A stretch of DNA of 61,135 nt from Pseudomonadota bacterium (GCA_039196715.1 JBCCUP010000003.1:98097-159231), one strand, 5' to 3'. Positions 42,887 to 52,486 are shown, counted from the stretch's first letter. Numbers and translations are program-made. Notes: generated by a model not told the origin, from the sequence alone.

Positions 42887-44123
42887 GCCGCAGCGCCTCC
42901 ACCGGGTCGGTTCGGGCCGCACGCCAGGCCGGGTACAGCGTCGCCCCGACCGTCAGCACGAAGGCGATCACCGTGACCCAGAGCACGTCGTCGACCTTGA
43001 GCTCGGACGGGAAGTACGAGATCGCGTAGACGTCCTCGGCGAGAAACTTGCGCCCGAGCAGCGACTCGATCATCGGCACCAGGCGTTCCACGTTCAACGC
43101 CAGCGACACCCCGCCGATCAGGCCGAGCACGGTCCCGAACAACCCGATGACGGTGCCCTGGACCAGGAAGATGCGCATCACACTGCCCGGGCTCGCCCCG
43201 AGCGTCCGCAGGATTGCGATGTCGGACTGTTTCTCGTTCACGACCATGATCAACATACTGACGATATTGAAGGCCGCGACCGCGACAATCAGCGAGAGGA
43301 TGATGAACATCATGGTCTTTTCAGTCTGCACCGCTCGGAAGAAATTGCGGTGCTGCCAGGTCCAGTCGGACACCCACCAGGTCTCGCCGAGCGTGTCAGC
43401 CAGGTCCTTGGCGACGGCGCGCGCGTTGAACATGTCCTCGAGTTTGAGGCGCACCCCGCTGAGCCCGTCCATGCGCAACAGGCGCGCCGCGTCTGAAGCG
43501 GCGAAGACGGCCATGTTGCGGTCGTATTCGCCCATGCCGGAACTGAAGGTGCCGACCACCGTGAACCGTTTCATCCGCGGCGTAACCCCCACCACGCTCA
43601 CCGAGGCCTCCGGTGCCACCACGGTGACCTTGTCGCCCACGCCCACGCCGAGGTAGTTCGCCAGCGAGGCCCCGAGGACCGCGTTGAAGCTGCCTGGCTG
43701 CAGCTCGGTCAAGCTGCCACGGGTCATCTGCGCCTCGATTTCGGAGACATCGGGCTCGTGCTCAGGCAGCACACCGCGCGCCAGCGCACCGGTCACCTGC
43801 TCACCGTTCACCAGCATCAATTGCGCCTCGACGTAGGGCGCTGCGCCCACCACCTCGGGGTGTTCGCGCGCCGCCTGTGCGAGCGACTGCCACTCGCGCA
43901 CCGGCCCTTCGGGTTTGGTGATGGTGGCGTGAGATGCCATGCCGAGGATGCGTTCACGCACTTCGGTCTGAAAGCCGTTCATCACCGACAACACCACGAT
44001 CAGCGTGGTGATGCCGAGCGCGATGCCGATGACCGAAATCAGCGTGATGAACGAGACGAATCCGCTGCGGCGCTTCGAGCGCGTGTAGCGGAGCCCGATG
44101 GACAGGGAGAAGGGTTGCTGCAT
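42879..44123 (-). CDS. lolC: LolC/LolE-type lipoprotein-releasing permease
   Basis: A 414-aa inner-membrane protein with four helices: one N-terminal (VSFITLISVIGIALGITTLI, about 22-41), a large periplasmic domain (about 60-265), then three more including SLIVAVAAFNIVSMLIMVVN. Family signatures are SIGLRYTRSKRR at the N-terminus, EKQSDIAILRTLGASPGSVM and the end YPAWRAARTDPVEALRHD. Only one permease gene accompanies lolD, so a homodimeric LolF-like transporter or a second copy elsewhere is implied. ATG 44123. Confidence 0.93.
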   Translation of the reverse strand: MQQPFSLSIGLRYTRSKRRSGFVSFITLISVIGIALGITTLIVVLSVMNGFQTEVRERILGMASHATITKPEGPVREWQSLAQAAREHPEVVGAAPYVEAQLMLVNGEQVTGALARGVLPEHEPDVSEIEAQMTRGSLTELQPGSFNAVLGASLANYLGVGVGDKVTVVAPEASVSVVGVTPRMKRFTVVGTFSSGMGEYDRNMAVFAASDAARLLRMDGLSGVRLKLEDMFNARAVAKDLADTLGETWWVSDWTWQHRNFFRAVQTEKTMMFIILSLIVAVAAFNIVSMLIMVVNEKQSDIAILRTLGASPGSVMRIFLVQGTVIGLFGTVLGLIGGVSLALNVERLVPMIESLLGRKFLAEDVYAISYFPSELKVDDVLWVTVIAFVLTVGATLYPAWRAARTDPVEALRHD

Positions 44124-44191
44124 GGGCAGCGAGGGTAGCGTATTCCGGCGCACGCCGCGCACCGCGACGCCGACCACGGGGTGGTCTCAGG

Positions 44192-44197
44192 TACACT
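44192..44197 (+). promoter_or_regulatory. Putative -10 box for mfd
   Basis: TACACT lies 28 nt upstream of the mfd GTG, within the 101-nt spacer divergent from lolC. No strong -35 is seen. Weak. Confidence 0.28.
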
Positions 44198-44224
44198 TCG
44201 ACGCTTTGTGTCTGCGGAACCCGA

Positions 44225-47200
44225 GTGAGCCTGAACACCGTCTTCGCCACACCCCCTGAGACCACTCGACGCTGGGGTCAACTCCACGGCGCAGCCATCC
44301 CGCTCGCGGTGGCGGAGCACGTTGCTCGCGCGTCGTCCCTCACAGTGGTGTTGATTCCGGGCGCGGCCGAGCTGTTGCGGCTCGAGAGTGCGCTGCGGTG
44401 GTTTCTTCACGACGCCCTGCCGTTGCGTGTGATTCCCGACTGGGAGACCCTGCCGTACGACCCCTTCTCGCCGCACCAGGACATCGTCTCGCAACGCATC
44501 GAGGCCCTCTATCACCTGCCGCAGCAGCGGGACGGCGTGTTGTTGCTACCGGTGCAAACCCTGCTGCAACGGCTCGCGCCTCCGGCGTTCATCCGGGGCC
44601 ACACGTTGATGCTGAACCAGGGTCAGGTGCTCGACCCGGAGGCGCTGCAGCGCGATCTTGTCGAGGCGGGGTACCGCGCCGTGAGCCAGGTGCTCGAGCA
44701 CGGCGAATTCGCCCGCCGAGGTTCGCTGCTCGATCTCTTCCCGATGGGCGCATCGGCCCCCTTCCGACTGGACTTCTTTGACGACGAGCTCGACAGCATC
44801 AAGCTGTTCGACCCGGAGACGCAGATCGCCACCGACAGCGTCGAGCGCATTCAACTGCTACCGGCACACGAATTTCCGCTCAACGAGGCCGGTATCACCC
44901 GCTTTCGCAAGCAGTTTCGTGAGCGTTTCGAGCACTACGGCGGCAGCCCGATCTACCGTGATGTGACCTCGGGTATCGCGCCGTCAGGCATCGAGTATTA
45001 CCAGCCGCTGTTCTTTGAGGGCATGGCGACGCTCCGAGACTACCTGCCGGACGACGCCACCATGCTGGTGCTGGAGGGCTGCGACCAGGCGCTCGACGCG
45101 CACTGGGCGCAGATCACCGAACGCCACGAACAGATGCGGCACGACATCGAGCGCCCGTTGCTGCCACCCGAGGCCGTCTTTGTCGGCCTCGACGACGCGC
45201 GCGCCCTGATTGGCGATTGCACGCCGACGGACGTTGGCAGTTTCGAGTCGCAGGACGTCAACGCACACAATTTCGGTACACAGCTGCCCTCACGGTTTCC
45301 GGTCAACCCGCGCCACGACTCGCCGCTGCACCTGCTGCAGACCCACCTCGCAAGCAAGCCGGGGCGTGTGCTGTTCACCGCAGAATCGCCGGGGCGCCGC
45401 GAGGCCATCAACGACCTGCTGCGCGGTAACGGCATCACGCCAAAGCCGGTCGAGGACTGGTCCGCATTCCTCCAGAGTGAACTTCGCCAGGCGATCACCG
45501 TGGCGCCGACCGGCGAGGGGCTGCAGCTCGCCTCGGGCGAGATCGCCATCATCGACGAGTCGCAACTGTACGGCGAGCGGGCTCGCAGCAGCGAGCGGTC
45601 TCGCCGGGATCGGCGCCGCTCGGAGGCCCTGATCGCGAACCTCGCCGACCTCGCGATCGGCTCACCGGTCGTGCACATCGACCACGGTGTGGGGCGCTAC
45701 CGGGGCCTGACGACCTTTGACATCGGCGACGTGCAGACCGAGTACCTGACGCTCGAGTACGCGGACGACAACAAGCTCTACGTGCCGGTGGCCAACCTGC
45801 ACCTGATCGGCCGGTACACCGGCGCGGACGAGGGGTCGGCGCCGCTGCACAAACTCGGCTCGGATCAGTGGGCAAAGGTCAAACGCAAGGCGGCCGAGAA
45901 GGCGCGTGACGTGGCCGCCGAGTTGCTTGATGTGCACGCGCGCCGTGCGGCACGGCAAGGTCGCGCGGTGCCGGTGGACACCGGCAACTACACCCAGTTT
46001 GCCAGCGGCTTTCCGTTCGAGGAGACCGAGGATCAGGGCCGCGCGATCGAGGACACCTTGCGCGATCTCGAACGCGCCCAACCGATGGACCGCGTGGTCT
46101 GCGGTGACGTCGGCTTCGGCAAGACCGAAGTCGCCATGCGCGCGGCCTTTGCCGCCGCCGACGCGGGCCTGCAGGTGGCCGTGCTGGTGCCGACCACACT
46201 GCTGGCGCAGCAGCACACGAAGAATTTCCAGGACCGCTTTGCCGACTGGCCCATTCGTATTGCAGGCTTGTCCCGTTTTGGTGGTGGCAAGGCGCAGTCC
46301 GACACGCTCGACGCGTTGCGCGCCGGCACCGTCGATATCGTCATCGGTACGCACAAGTTGCTGGGCAAGGACGTGCAGTTCAAGAACCTCGGCCTTGTGA
46401 TCATCGACGAGGAACACCGCTTCGGCGTTCGCCACAAGGAGTACCTCAAATCCCTGCGCGCCGAAGTCGATGTGCTCACCCTGACCGCGACGCCCATCCC
46501 CCGCACGCTCAACATGAGCCTGTCCGGTTTGCGAGACCTCTCGATCATCGCAACCGCGCCGGCACATCGGCACGCAATCAAGACCTTTGTCACCCAGTGG
46601 AACGACCAGATCGTGCGCGAGGCCTGCCAGCGCGAGCTCGCGCGTGGCGGCCAGGTGTACGTCTTGCACAACGAGGTGCGCACCATCGAGAAGGTGGCGC
46701 GGGACATCGCCGAACTGGTGCCCGAGGCGACGGTCAACTACGCCCACGGTCAGATGCGCGAGACCGAGCTCGAGTCGGTCATGCTGGATTTCTACCACCA
46801 GCGTTTCTCGATATTGGTGTGCACCACCATCGTCGAATCGGGGATCGACGTGCCAACCGCCAACACCATCATCATCAATCGCGCGGACAAACTCGGCCTC
46901 GCGCAGCTGCACCAGCTGCGCGGTCGCGTCGGTCGGTCTCACCACCGGGCCTATGCCTACCTCATCACGCCGCACCCGAAGGCGATGACGGAAGACGCAC
47001 AGAAACGCCTCGCCGCCATCGAGTCCCTCGAAGACCTCGGCGTGGGCTTCACCCTCGCGACCCACGACCTCGAAATCCGCGGGGCGGGTGAGCTGCTGGG
47101 CGAGGGTCAGAGCGGGCAGATCCAACAGGTCGGTTTTACCCTGTACAGTGAGCTGCTCGAGCGCGCTGTCGCCGCGCTCAAGGCCGGCAAGATCCCGGAT

Positions 47201-47662
47201 GTGGACACGCCACTCGGCGGCAACACCGAAGTCGACCTGCACACGCCCGCCCTGCTGCCCGAGGACTATGTTCCTGACGTTCACACCCGCCTGATTCTCT
47301 ACAAACGCCTGTCGAGCGCAGGCAGCCTTGACGAAATCAAGGAGCTTCAGGTCGAACTGATCAACCGCTTCGGGCTGTTGCCGGACCAGACCAAGGCCCT
47401 GATCGCACAAACGGAGTTCAAACTGCGCTGCGACGCACTCGGCGCGACCAAGCTCGACGCCGGCGCGGCCGGTGGCCGATTGCGCCTCCACTCAACACCG
47501 AACTTCGACCCGATGTGCCTGATCGAGTTGGTACAGAAACAGCCGCAGGTCTACAGTTTCGAGGGACAGCACGCCTTGCGCTTCACCGCGGATCTGGCAG
47601 ACCGGGACACCCGCTTCACTTTCGTGGACGCGCTACTCACCACACTGGAAACCCGCCCATGA
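44225..47662 (+). CDS. mfd: Transcription-repair coupling factor
   Basis: Removes stalled RNA polymerase and recruits UvrA. The 1145-aa length is typical. The N-terminal UvrB-like region is followed by the RNA polymerase-interacting domain (VHIDHGVGRYRGLTTFDI) and the translocase with Walker A GDVGFGKTEVAMRAAF, the DEEH box (VIIDEEHRFGVRHKE), TATPIPRTLNMSL, QLRGRVGRSHHRAYAYL, and a C-terminal autoinhibitory TRCF domain. Start GTG 44225. The last 4 nt overlap the CsiV-like gene as ATGA. Confidence 0.96.
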   Translation: MSLNTVFATPPETTRRWGQLHGAAIPLAVAEHVARASSLTVVLIPGAAELLRLESALRWFLHDALPLRVIPDWETLPYDPFSPHQDIVSQRIEALYHLPQQRDGVLLLPVQTLLQRLAPPAFIRGHTLMLNQGQVLDPEALQRDLVEAGYRAVSQVLEHGEFARRGSLLDLFPMGASAPFRLDFFDDELDSIKLFDPETQIATDSVERIQLLPAHEFPLNEAGITRFRKQFRERFEHYGGSPIYRDVTSGIAPSGIEYYQPLFFEGMATLRDYLPDDATMLVLEGCDQALDAHWAQITERHEQMRHDIERPLLPPEAVFVGLDDARALIGDCTPTDVGSFESQDVNAHNFGTQLPSRFPVNPRHDSPLHLLQTHLASKPGRVLFTAESPGRREAINDLLRGNGITPKPVEDWSAFLQSELRQAITVAPTGEGLQLASGEIAIIDESQLYGERARSSERSRRDRRRSEALIANLADLAIGSPVVHIDHGVGRYRGLTTFDIGDVQTEYLTLEYADDNKLYVPVANLHLIGRYTGADEGSAPLHKLGSDQWAKVKRKAAEKARDVAAELLDVHARRAARQGRAVPVDTGNYTQFASGFPFEETEDQGRAIEDTLRDLERAQPMDRVVCGDVGFGKTEVAMRAAFAAADAGLQVAVLVPTTLLAQQHTKNFQDRFADWPIRIAGLSRFGGGKAQSDTLDALRAGTVDIVIGTHKLLGKDVQFKNLGLVIIDEEHRFGVRHKEYLKSLRAEVDVLTLTATPIPRTLNMSLSGLRDLSIIATAPAHRHAIKTFVTQWNDQIVREACQRELARGGQVYVLHNEVRTIEKVARDIAELVPEATVNYAHGQMRETELESVMLDFYHQRFSILVCTTIVESGIDVPTANTIIINRADKLGLAQLHQLRGRVGRSHHRAYAYLITPHPKAMTEDAQKRLAAIESLEDLGVGFTLATHDLEIRGAGELLGEGQSGQIQQVGFTLYSELLERAVAALKAGKIPDVDTPLGGNTEVDLHTPALLPEDYVPDVHTRLILYKRLSSAGSLDEIKELQVELINRFGLLPDQTKALIAQTEFKLRCDALGATKLDAGAAGGRLRLHSTPNFDPMCLIELVQKQPQVYSFEGQHALRFTADLADRDTRFTFVDALLTTLETRP

Positions 47663-48390
47663 TCGCTCGTCTTACACCTGCCCTGCTCGCGCTGGCCCTG
47701 CTCGCGGCACCGGCGACCGCAGAGGACAAGGATTACCTGATCGAGTTGATCGCCTTCGGCCACACCGCCTGGGGCGACGGGGCACCGTGGCAACCCGGCG
47801 TCCTGCTGCCCGACACCGGGGACGCCGCGTCGCTCGACGACGATCTGCTGCCGGACGGTTTCGAACGCCTCGGCACCGGTCCGGCGTTGGCCGACACCGC
47901 AGTCTCACTTGCCGACTCGAGCCGCTATCCCCTGCTCGACTACCGCGTCTGGCGACAACCCGGTCTGCCGCGGGACGCGGGGCAAGCGGTGCGTATCAAC
48001 GCCGGCACCGTGCTGAACGTGGTCGAAACCCCCGACCAGCCCGCGCGGGCCCTGGCCACGCTTGGCGAGGTCGACGACTACACCACCATGCGCATCGGAC
48101 GATCTACCGCCAACGCCTTGATAACGCGGGACGAAACCCAGGTAGGTCAGCTCAACGGCACCGTCACGGTCACGCTCGGACGCTACCTGCACGTCGAATC
48201 GGCACTGGTGTTCAGCGAGACCACGGGCGAACGCAGCGTCTTTTACCGTGACCACCGCCGCATGCGCTCGCGCCGGACCCACTACATCGACAACCCGGTG
48301 TTCGGGTTGATCGTGCACATCACGCCGATCGAGGCCGTGCAGGATGAAGACACCGTCGAGCCCGTCCTGCCGCTCACCGGCGACTCCTGA
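47659..48390 (+). CDS. CsiV-like periplasmic protein
   Basis: A 243-aa exported protein with a signal peptide (MIARLTPALLALALLAAPATA), placed directly after mfd as in many gammaproteobacteria. It has YLIELIAFGHTAWG at the start of the mature domain, LLDYRVWRQPGLP, TVTLGRYLHVESALVF and RMRSRRTHYIDNPVFGLIVHITPI, the CsiV (DUF2057-type) features. In Vibrio, CsiV acts with LpoA to stimulate peptidoglycan synthesis; that role is only inferred here. ATG 47659 overlaps mfd, so translation is coupled. Confidence 0.85.
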   Translation: MIARLTPALLALALLAAPATAEDKDYLIELIAFGHTAWGDGAPWQPGVLLPDTGDAASLDDDLLPDGFERLGTGPALADTAVSLADSSRYPLLDYRVWRQPGLPRDAGQAVRINAGTVLNVVETPDQPARALATLGEVDDYTTMRIGRSTANALITRDETQVGQLNGTVTVTLGRYLHVESALVFSETTGERSVFYRDHRRMRSRRTHYIDNPVFGLIVHITPIEAVQDEDTVEPVLPLTGDS

Positions 48391-48412
48391 CGCGACCTCA
48401 GCCTGAGGCAAC

Positions 48413-48444
48413 CCGGCGGTCCGGCAGCCCGGCAGTCCGGCGGC
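48413..48444 (+). repeat. Four tandem octanucleotide repeats
   Basis: Four consecutive copies of CCGGC(G/A)G(T/C): CCGGCGGT, CCGGCAGC, CCGGCAGT, CCGGCGGC. They are read as two 16-mers at 48413-48428 and 48429-48444, 14 of 16 bases identical. They follow a tight inverted repeat CCTCAG-C-CTGAGG (48396-48408) after the CsiV-like stop and precede the DUF1800 gene. No coding role is evident. Confidence 0.6.
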
Positions 48445-48507
48445 CCGATACCCTTGGACGCCTGGATTCGGGCCAGCTTCTTGCTGCGACTGGGTGAGGT
48501 TCTGCCC

Positions 48508-49791
48508 ATGACGATGACACAGCGACAATCCGCATCCGGCTTCCGACGGTGGGTTGCGGTCTGCCTGGTCTTGTGCGCGAAGCCGCTGAGCGCCCTGTCA
48601 CCCGACGACGCATCGCACCTCATCCTGCGCACGGGATTTGGCCCGGACGCGACGCTGTCGCGCACCCTCGCGCCACTCAACCGCAGCGACGCCGTCGACG
48701 CCCTGGTCGACGCGCTGCGATTCGACACCGCGCTTTCACCACCCGATTGGACCGGCCAGCCGCCGGTGTCGCGTCAGCTCCCGCAGGGCTTGGAAAACGC
48801 GGAACGGGAGAAACGGATCCGCGCACGCAACCGCGAACGCAGAATGCGCCGAGAAGACCTCAAGGCCTGGTATGTCACCAACGCCGCCGCCGCCCCCTCA
48901 CCGCTGGCCGAGCGCCTGGTGCTGTTCTGGCACAACGTCTTCAGTGTGCGGGTCCGGGACGTGCCCGACGCCATCTACAGCTGGCAACAACACCAGACCG
49001 TGCGCCGGTTTGCTGCCGGCGACTACCGCGAACTTGTCAGGCATCTCGCACTCGATCCCGCGCTGCTGACGTACCTCGACAACCACAAGAACCGCCGCAA
49101 GCACCCCAACGAAAACTACGCTCGCGAGCTGTTGGAACTGCACACACTGGGTGAAGGGCACTACAGCGAGACTGACATCCGCGAGCTGGCCCGCGCGCTG
49201 ACCGGCGCGCGGCCGGATTTCAAGACCGCCAAGTACGCGTTCAACCCGCGCATGCACGACGACGGCGAGAAGACCCTGTTCGGTCAACGCGGGCGGTTCA
49301 ACCCCGCCGATGCCGTGGAGATCGCACTGGGCCACCCGCGTGCAGCACGTTACCCCGTTGAGCGACTCTGGCGGGAATTCATCAGCGAGTCGGTGCCTGA
49401 GGACGCGATCGAGCGGCTAGCACGCCACTTCATCGCGACGGATTGGAGCATCACCGAACTGATCCGCGCGTTGCTCAACGAGGACGCGTTCTGGGCGACA
49501 GACAACCGCAAGCGCCTGGTGCGTTCGCCAATCGAGCTGGTGATCGGCCTGCAGCGCGAGACCGGTATCGAGATCCGGAAACCGGCGCGCTGGGTCAAGA
49601 CGCTCAAGATTCTGGGACAGGAACCCTTCAACCCCCCGGACGTGGCAGGCTGGCCGGGCGGTCTCGCGTGGATCAGCAGCAGCAGCCTCGATCAACGACA
49701 GACCTTCATCAATTGGGTCGCCCGACGCGCGGACGGCGTGCCCGGACACACGGTGGCAACCTGGCTGTCACTCGACTACCAGCTGAAGTGA
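48508..49791 (+). CDS. DUF1800-family protein
   Basis: A 427-aa protein with a short hydrophobic N-terminus, probably a signal peptide (VAVCLVLCAKPLSA). The DUF1800 core shows LILRTGFGPDATLSRTLAPL, SPLAERLVLFWHNVFSV, HPNENYARELLELHTLGEGHY, a FGQRGRFNPADAVEIALGHP segment and FNPPDVAGWPGGLAWISSS. The family is widespread, periplasmic or extracellular, and biochemically uncharacterised. ATG 48508 has GAGG 8 nt upstream. It is followed after 7 nt by its regular partner, a DUF1501 gene. Confidence 0.9.
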   Translation: MTMTQRQSASGFRRWVAVCLVLCAKPLSALSPDDASHLILRTGFGPDATLSRTLAPLNRSDAVDALVDALRFDTALSPPDWTGQPPVSRQLPQGLENAEREKRIRARNRERRMRREDLKAWYVTNAAAAPSPLAERLVLFWHNVFSVRVRDVPDAIYSWQQHQTVRRFAAGDYRELVRHLALDPALLTYLDNHKNRRKHPNENYARELLELHTLGEGHYSETDIRELARALTGARPDFKTAKYAFNPRMHDDGEKTLFGQRGRFNPADAVEIALGHPRAARYPVERLWREFISESVPEDAIERLARHFIATDWSITELIRALLNEDAFWATDNRKRLVRSPIELVIGLQRETGIEIRKPARWVKTLKILGQEPFNPPDVAGWPGGLAWISSSSLDQRQTFINWVARRADGVPGHTVATWLSLDYQLK

Positions 49792-49798
49792 CTTCGAC

Positions 49799-50935
49799 AT
49801 GAAACGACGCGATTTCCTGAGTCTGCTAGCCAGCGCGCCAGCCATCGCTCACGCGGACGACGGCCGGCGCCCCGCCAGCGCGCGGCGCCTGGTTCTGATC
49901 GAACTCAAGGGTGGCAACGACGGCCTGAACACCGTGGTGCCCTACCGCGATGCGGCCTACCGTCAGTACCGCCCCGCGCTCGCGTTGTCGCCCGAGCAGT
50001 GCCTGCCACTGGACGAGACGCGCGCGCTGCATCCGGCGCTGGCGCCGCTGTTGCCGCTGTGGCGGGACACGCAACTCGCGATTGTGGAAGGGCTCGGGTA
50101 CGCCAACCCCAATCGCTCCCATTTCCGCTCTATCGACATCTGGCACAGTGCCACCGACAGCGATGTCGTGTCGCGAACGGGCTGGCTCGCCAACAGCGCA
50201 CTGCAGCCTGGCGACGGCATCGACGCCGTGGTCTTTGGCAACCGGCCCGCACCGGTGGCCGGGGGCAGCGCTCGATTCGTGTCGTTCGACACGCTCGATG
50301 CCTATGTCAACACGCGCTCCACGTTGACCGCGCCAGACGGCGCCGATTCGAACCCGATGCTGTCCGCGCTGAACGACACACACAGCGCCAGCAACGCCTA
50401 CCGTGCGCTGCTGATCGGTCGGGGCGTGCCGCCCTCGCCTCGGGGGTTTCCGGCCACGCGTTTCGGCACCTGGATGGCAGACACCACCCGTCTGCTCCTG
50501 AGTCACACGGCCCCGCCGCTGGTCAAGCTTCACCTGCAAGGCTTTGACACCCACGCCGACCAACTCGATCGGCATGCCGGCCTGCTCGCCGAACTGGCGC
50601 AGGGTATCGCTGCGATGCGCCATGCACTTGTTCACGCCGGACTGTGGGACTCCGTCCTGATCATGACCTATTCGGAATTTGGTCGACGCGTGATCGAAAA
50701 TGCAAGCCAGGGATCCGATCACGGCACTGCAGCACCGCAACTTCTGGTGGGCGGCCGAGTCAAAGGCGGTTTCCACGGCCAGACACCGTCTCTGGCGCAA
50801 CTTCAGGCAGACGACCTCGTGCACACGACCGACTTTCGCTCCCTGTACCGCACCGTGTTGCAATCCTGGTGGCAGCTTCCGGTGCAGCCAAGCGTGCGAT
50901 CGCGCTTCGCGTTGCTGGATTGTCTGCGTGCCTGA
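49799..50935 (+). CDS. DUF1501-family (sulfatase-like) protein
   Basis: A 378-aa exported protein. The N-terminus MKRRDFLSLLASAPAIAHA is a Tat-like RR signal. Then come RRLVLIELKGGNDGLNTVVP, GYANPNRSHFRSIDIWHSA, GFDTHADQLDRHAGLLAELA and SEFGRRVIENASQGSDHGTA, the alkaline-phosphatase-superfamily features of DUF1501. Predicted metal ligands are the D/H residues of GFDTHADQ and GSDHG. Substrate unknown. It is encoded right behind the DUF1800 gene, an arrangement common in many bacteria. Confidence 0.9.
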   Translation: MKRRDFLSLLASAPAIAHADDGRRPASARRLVLIELKGGNDGLNTVVPYRDAAYRQYRPALALSPEQCLPLDETRALHPALAPLLPLWRDTQLAIVEGLGYANPNRSHFRSIDIWHSATDSDVVSRTGWLANSALQPGDGIDAVVFGNRPAPVAGGSARFVSFDTLDAYVNTRSTLTAPDGADSNPMLSALNDTHSASNAYRALLIGRGVPPSPRGFPATRFGTWMADTTRLLLSHTAPPLVKLHLQGFDTHADQLDRHAGLLAELAQGIAAMRHALVHAGLWDSVLIMTYSEFGRRVIENASQGSDHGTAAPQLLVGGRVKGGFHGQTPSLAQLQADDLVHTTDFRSLYRTVLQSWWQLPVQPSVRSRFALLDCLRA

Positions 50936-51041
50936 GCCAGGCCTCTCAAGCAGCCAGAACAGAATACAACCCTGTACCGCGTGAGTGCACACTCGATTCA
51001 CCGCAGCTGTCGGACTCGTCTGTCCGTGCGATACTGCCACC

Positions 51042-51764
51042 ATGGCTGACCCACCCAAATACCTGCGCAAACGCAGCGCCGCCCTGACCGAATCCGACAC
51101 CGTCGACGGATTCCTCAAGGCCGTCGAGGCGACGCCCGCACCGCTGACCCAGGCAACCGGGCGTCTGGTCTTCGCGCTGGATGCCACGGCGAGCCGCCAG
51201 CCGACCTGGAACGAGGCAATGGCGTTGCAGCAAAACCTGTTCGTCGCCACCGACGGCATACAGGGCCTCGACGTGCAACTGGTCTTCTTTCGGGGTGATG
51301 GCGAGTGTCGCGCCACACCGTGGCACACCAGCTCCGACGCCCTGTTGCGGGCGATGCGCGCGGTGCGCTGCGCCGCAGGCCAGACCCAGATCGGTCGGGT
51401 GTTGCGCCACGTGCGCACCGAGGCGCGCGCACGCCCGCTCTCGGCGTTGGTCTACGTCGGCGACTGCTGCGAGGAACGTTTCGACCCCCTGGCCGGCCTC
51501 GCCGGGGATTTGCGCTTGTTGGGTGTGCCGCTGTTCCTCTTCCAGGAGGGCAACGACCCCGTAGCACGCGACGCCTTTGGTCGATTGGCCGCGATCAGCG
51601 GCGGCGCCTACGCCCGGTTCGATCTCGACAGCCGCAGGATCCTCGCGGATCTGCTGGCGGCGGTCGGCACCTGGGCTCGCGGCGGCACGGCCGCCGTGCA
51701 AACGTTGCAGCTGACAAAACAGTCGGCCACCATTGCCGGATTGTTGCGACAACTCGAGCCATGA
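51042..51764 (+). CDS. VWA-like domain protein
   Basis: A 240-aa cytoplasmic protein with a von Willebrand A-type fold. LVFALDATASRQPTWNEAM carries a D-x-T-x-S metal-site motif, VQLVFFRGDGECRATPW and ALVYVGDCCEERFDPLAG supply the other acidic and Cys-rich loops, and a C-terminal helix precedes the stop. No transmembrane segment is visible. The stop overlaps the start of the DnaJ-domain gene (ATGA), so the two are translationally coupled and likely act together. Confidence 0.78.
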   Translation: MADPPKYLRKRSAALTESDTVDGFLKAVEATPAPLTQATGRLVFALDATASRQPTWNEAMALQQNLFVATDGIQGLDVQLVFFRGDGECRATPWHTSSDALLRAMRAVRCAAGQTQIGRVLRHVRTEARARPLSALVYVGDCCEERFDPLAGLAGDLRLLGVPLFLFQEGNDPVARDAFGRLAAISGGAYARFDLDSRRILADLLAAVGTWARGGTAAVQTLQLTKQSATIAGLLRQLEP

Positions 51765-52486
51765 CCAAACTCGTACTGCTCCTCGCCATCGTGCTGGCGG
51801 TCTGGTTGACCTGGAAACAGCTCACGCGCGGGGGCCCGCCCGACCGTAAAACGCTGATCCGCTACGGCCTGATCGGCGGCGGCGTGCTGCTGGTGGCGCT
51901 GGTGCTGACCGGCCGAGCACACGCGCTGTTCGGCGCCATTGGCGCCGCCATGGCCATGGGGGTGCGCTTGCTGCCCCAGCTGCTGCGCTACCTGCCGATC
52001 CTGCAACGGGTGTTCGGCAGCGTCGCCGGCGCGTCGGGCGGCGGTCAGGGGCAATCGACCGTCAGCAGCACCAGCCTGCGCATGACACTCGACCACGACA
52101 CCGGTCGCATGGACGGGACCGTCAGCCGCGGCGCTTTCGCTGGCCGCACCCTGTCGTCGCTGTCGGTGGACGAGTTGCGCGCCCTCTGGAACGCGTGCCA
52201 GGGCGACATCGACGACGTGCGGCTGTTGCTTGCCTACGTGCAACGCGAGCGCGTCGGGGAGTGGGAACCGACTGGCCACCCCGGCGGCGCGGGTGCGGCC
52301 GACGCCTCGGGCGACATGACCCGCGAAGAGGCGCTGGCCATCCTCGGCCTCGACGACGGTGCCACGGCCGACGACGTGGTGCAGGCACACCGGCGTTTGA
52401 TCGCGAAGATGCACCCGGACAAAGGCGGCAGCGACTACCTGGCGAGCCGCATCAACCTCGCGAAGGACACCCTGCGCCCACGTTGA
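51761..52486 (+). CDS. Membrane-anchored DnaJ-domain protein
   Basis: A 241-aa protein with two N-terminal membrane helices (about 3-18 and 35-52), a third hydrophobic stretch, and a C-terminal J domain (about 185-240) containing the HPD motif in KMHPDKGGSDYLASRINLAKD. In the middle, LDHDTGRMDGTVSRGAFAGRTL precedes LSVDELRALWNAC, a segment found in other membrane J-proteins. It would recruit DnaK to the membrane. The gene is coupled to the VWA gene upstream and converges on the HAD phosphatase gene. Confidence 0.85.
   Translation: MTKLVLLLAIVLAVWLTWKQLTRGGPPDRKTLIRYGLIGGGVLLVALVLTGRAHALFGAIGAAMAMGVRLLPQLLRYLPILQRVFGSVAGASGGGQGQSTVSSTSLRMTLDHDTGRMDGTVSRGAFAGRTLSSLSVDELRALWNACQGDIDDVRLLLAYVQRERVGEWEPTGHPGGAGAADASGDMTREEALAILGLDDGATADDVVQAHRRLIAKMHPDKGGSDYLASRINLAKDTLRPR

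Noticed and set aside
45662-47491. A 609-codon open frame antisense to mfd
   Set aside because: It has no family motif and lies entirely inside a strongly supported gene; GC-rich DNA gives such shadows readily.
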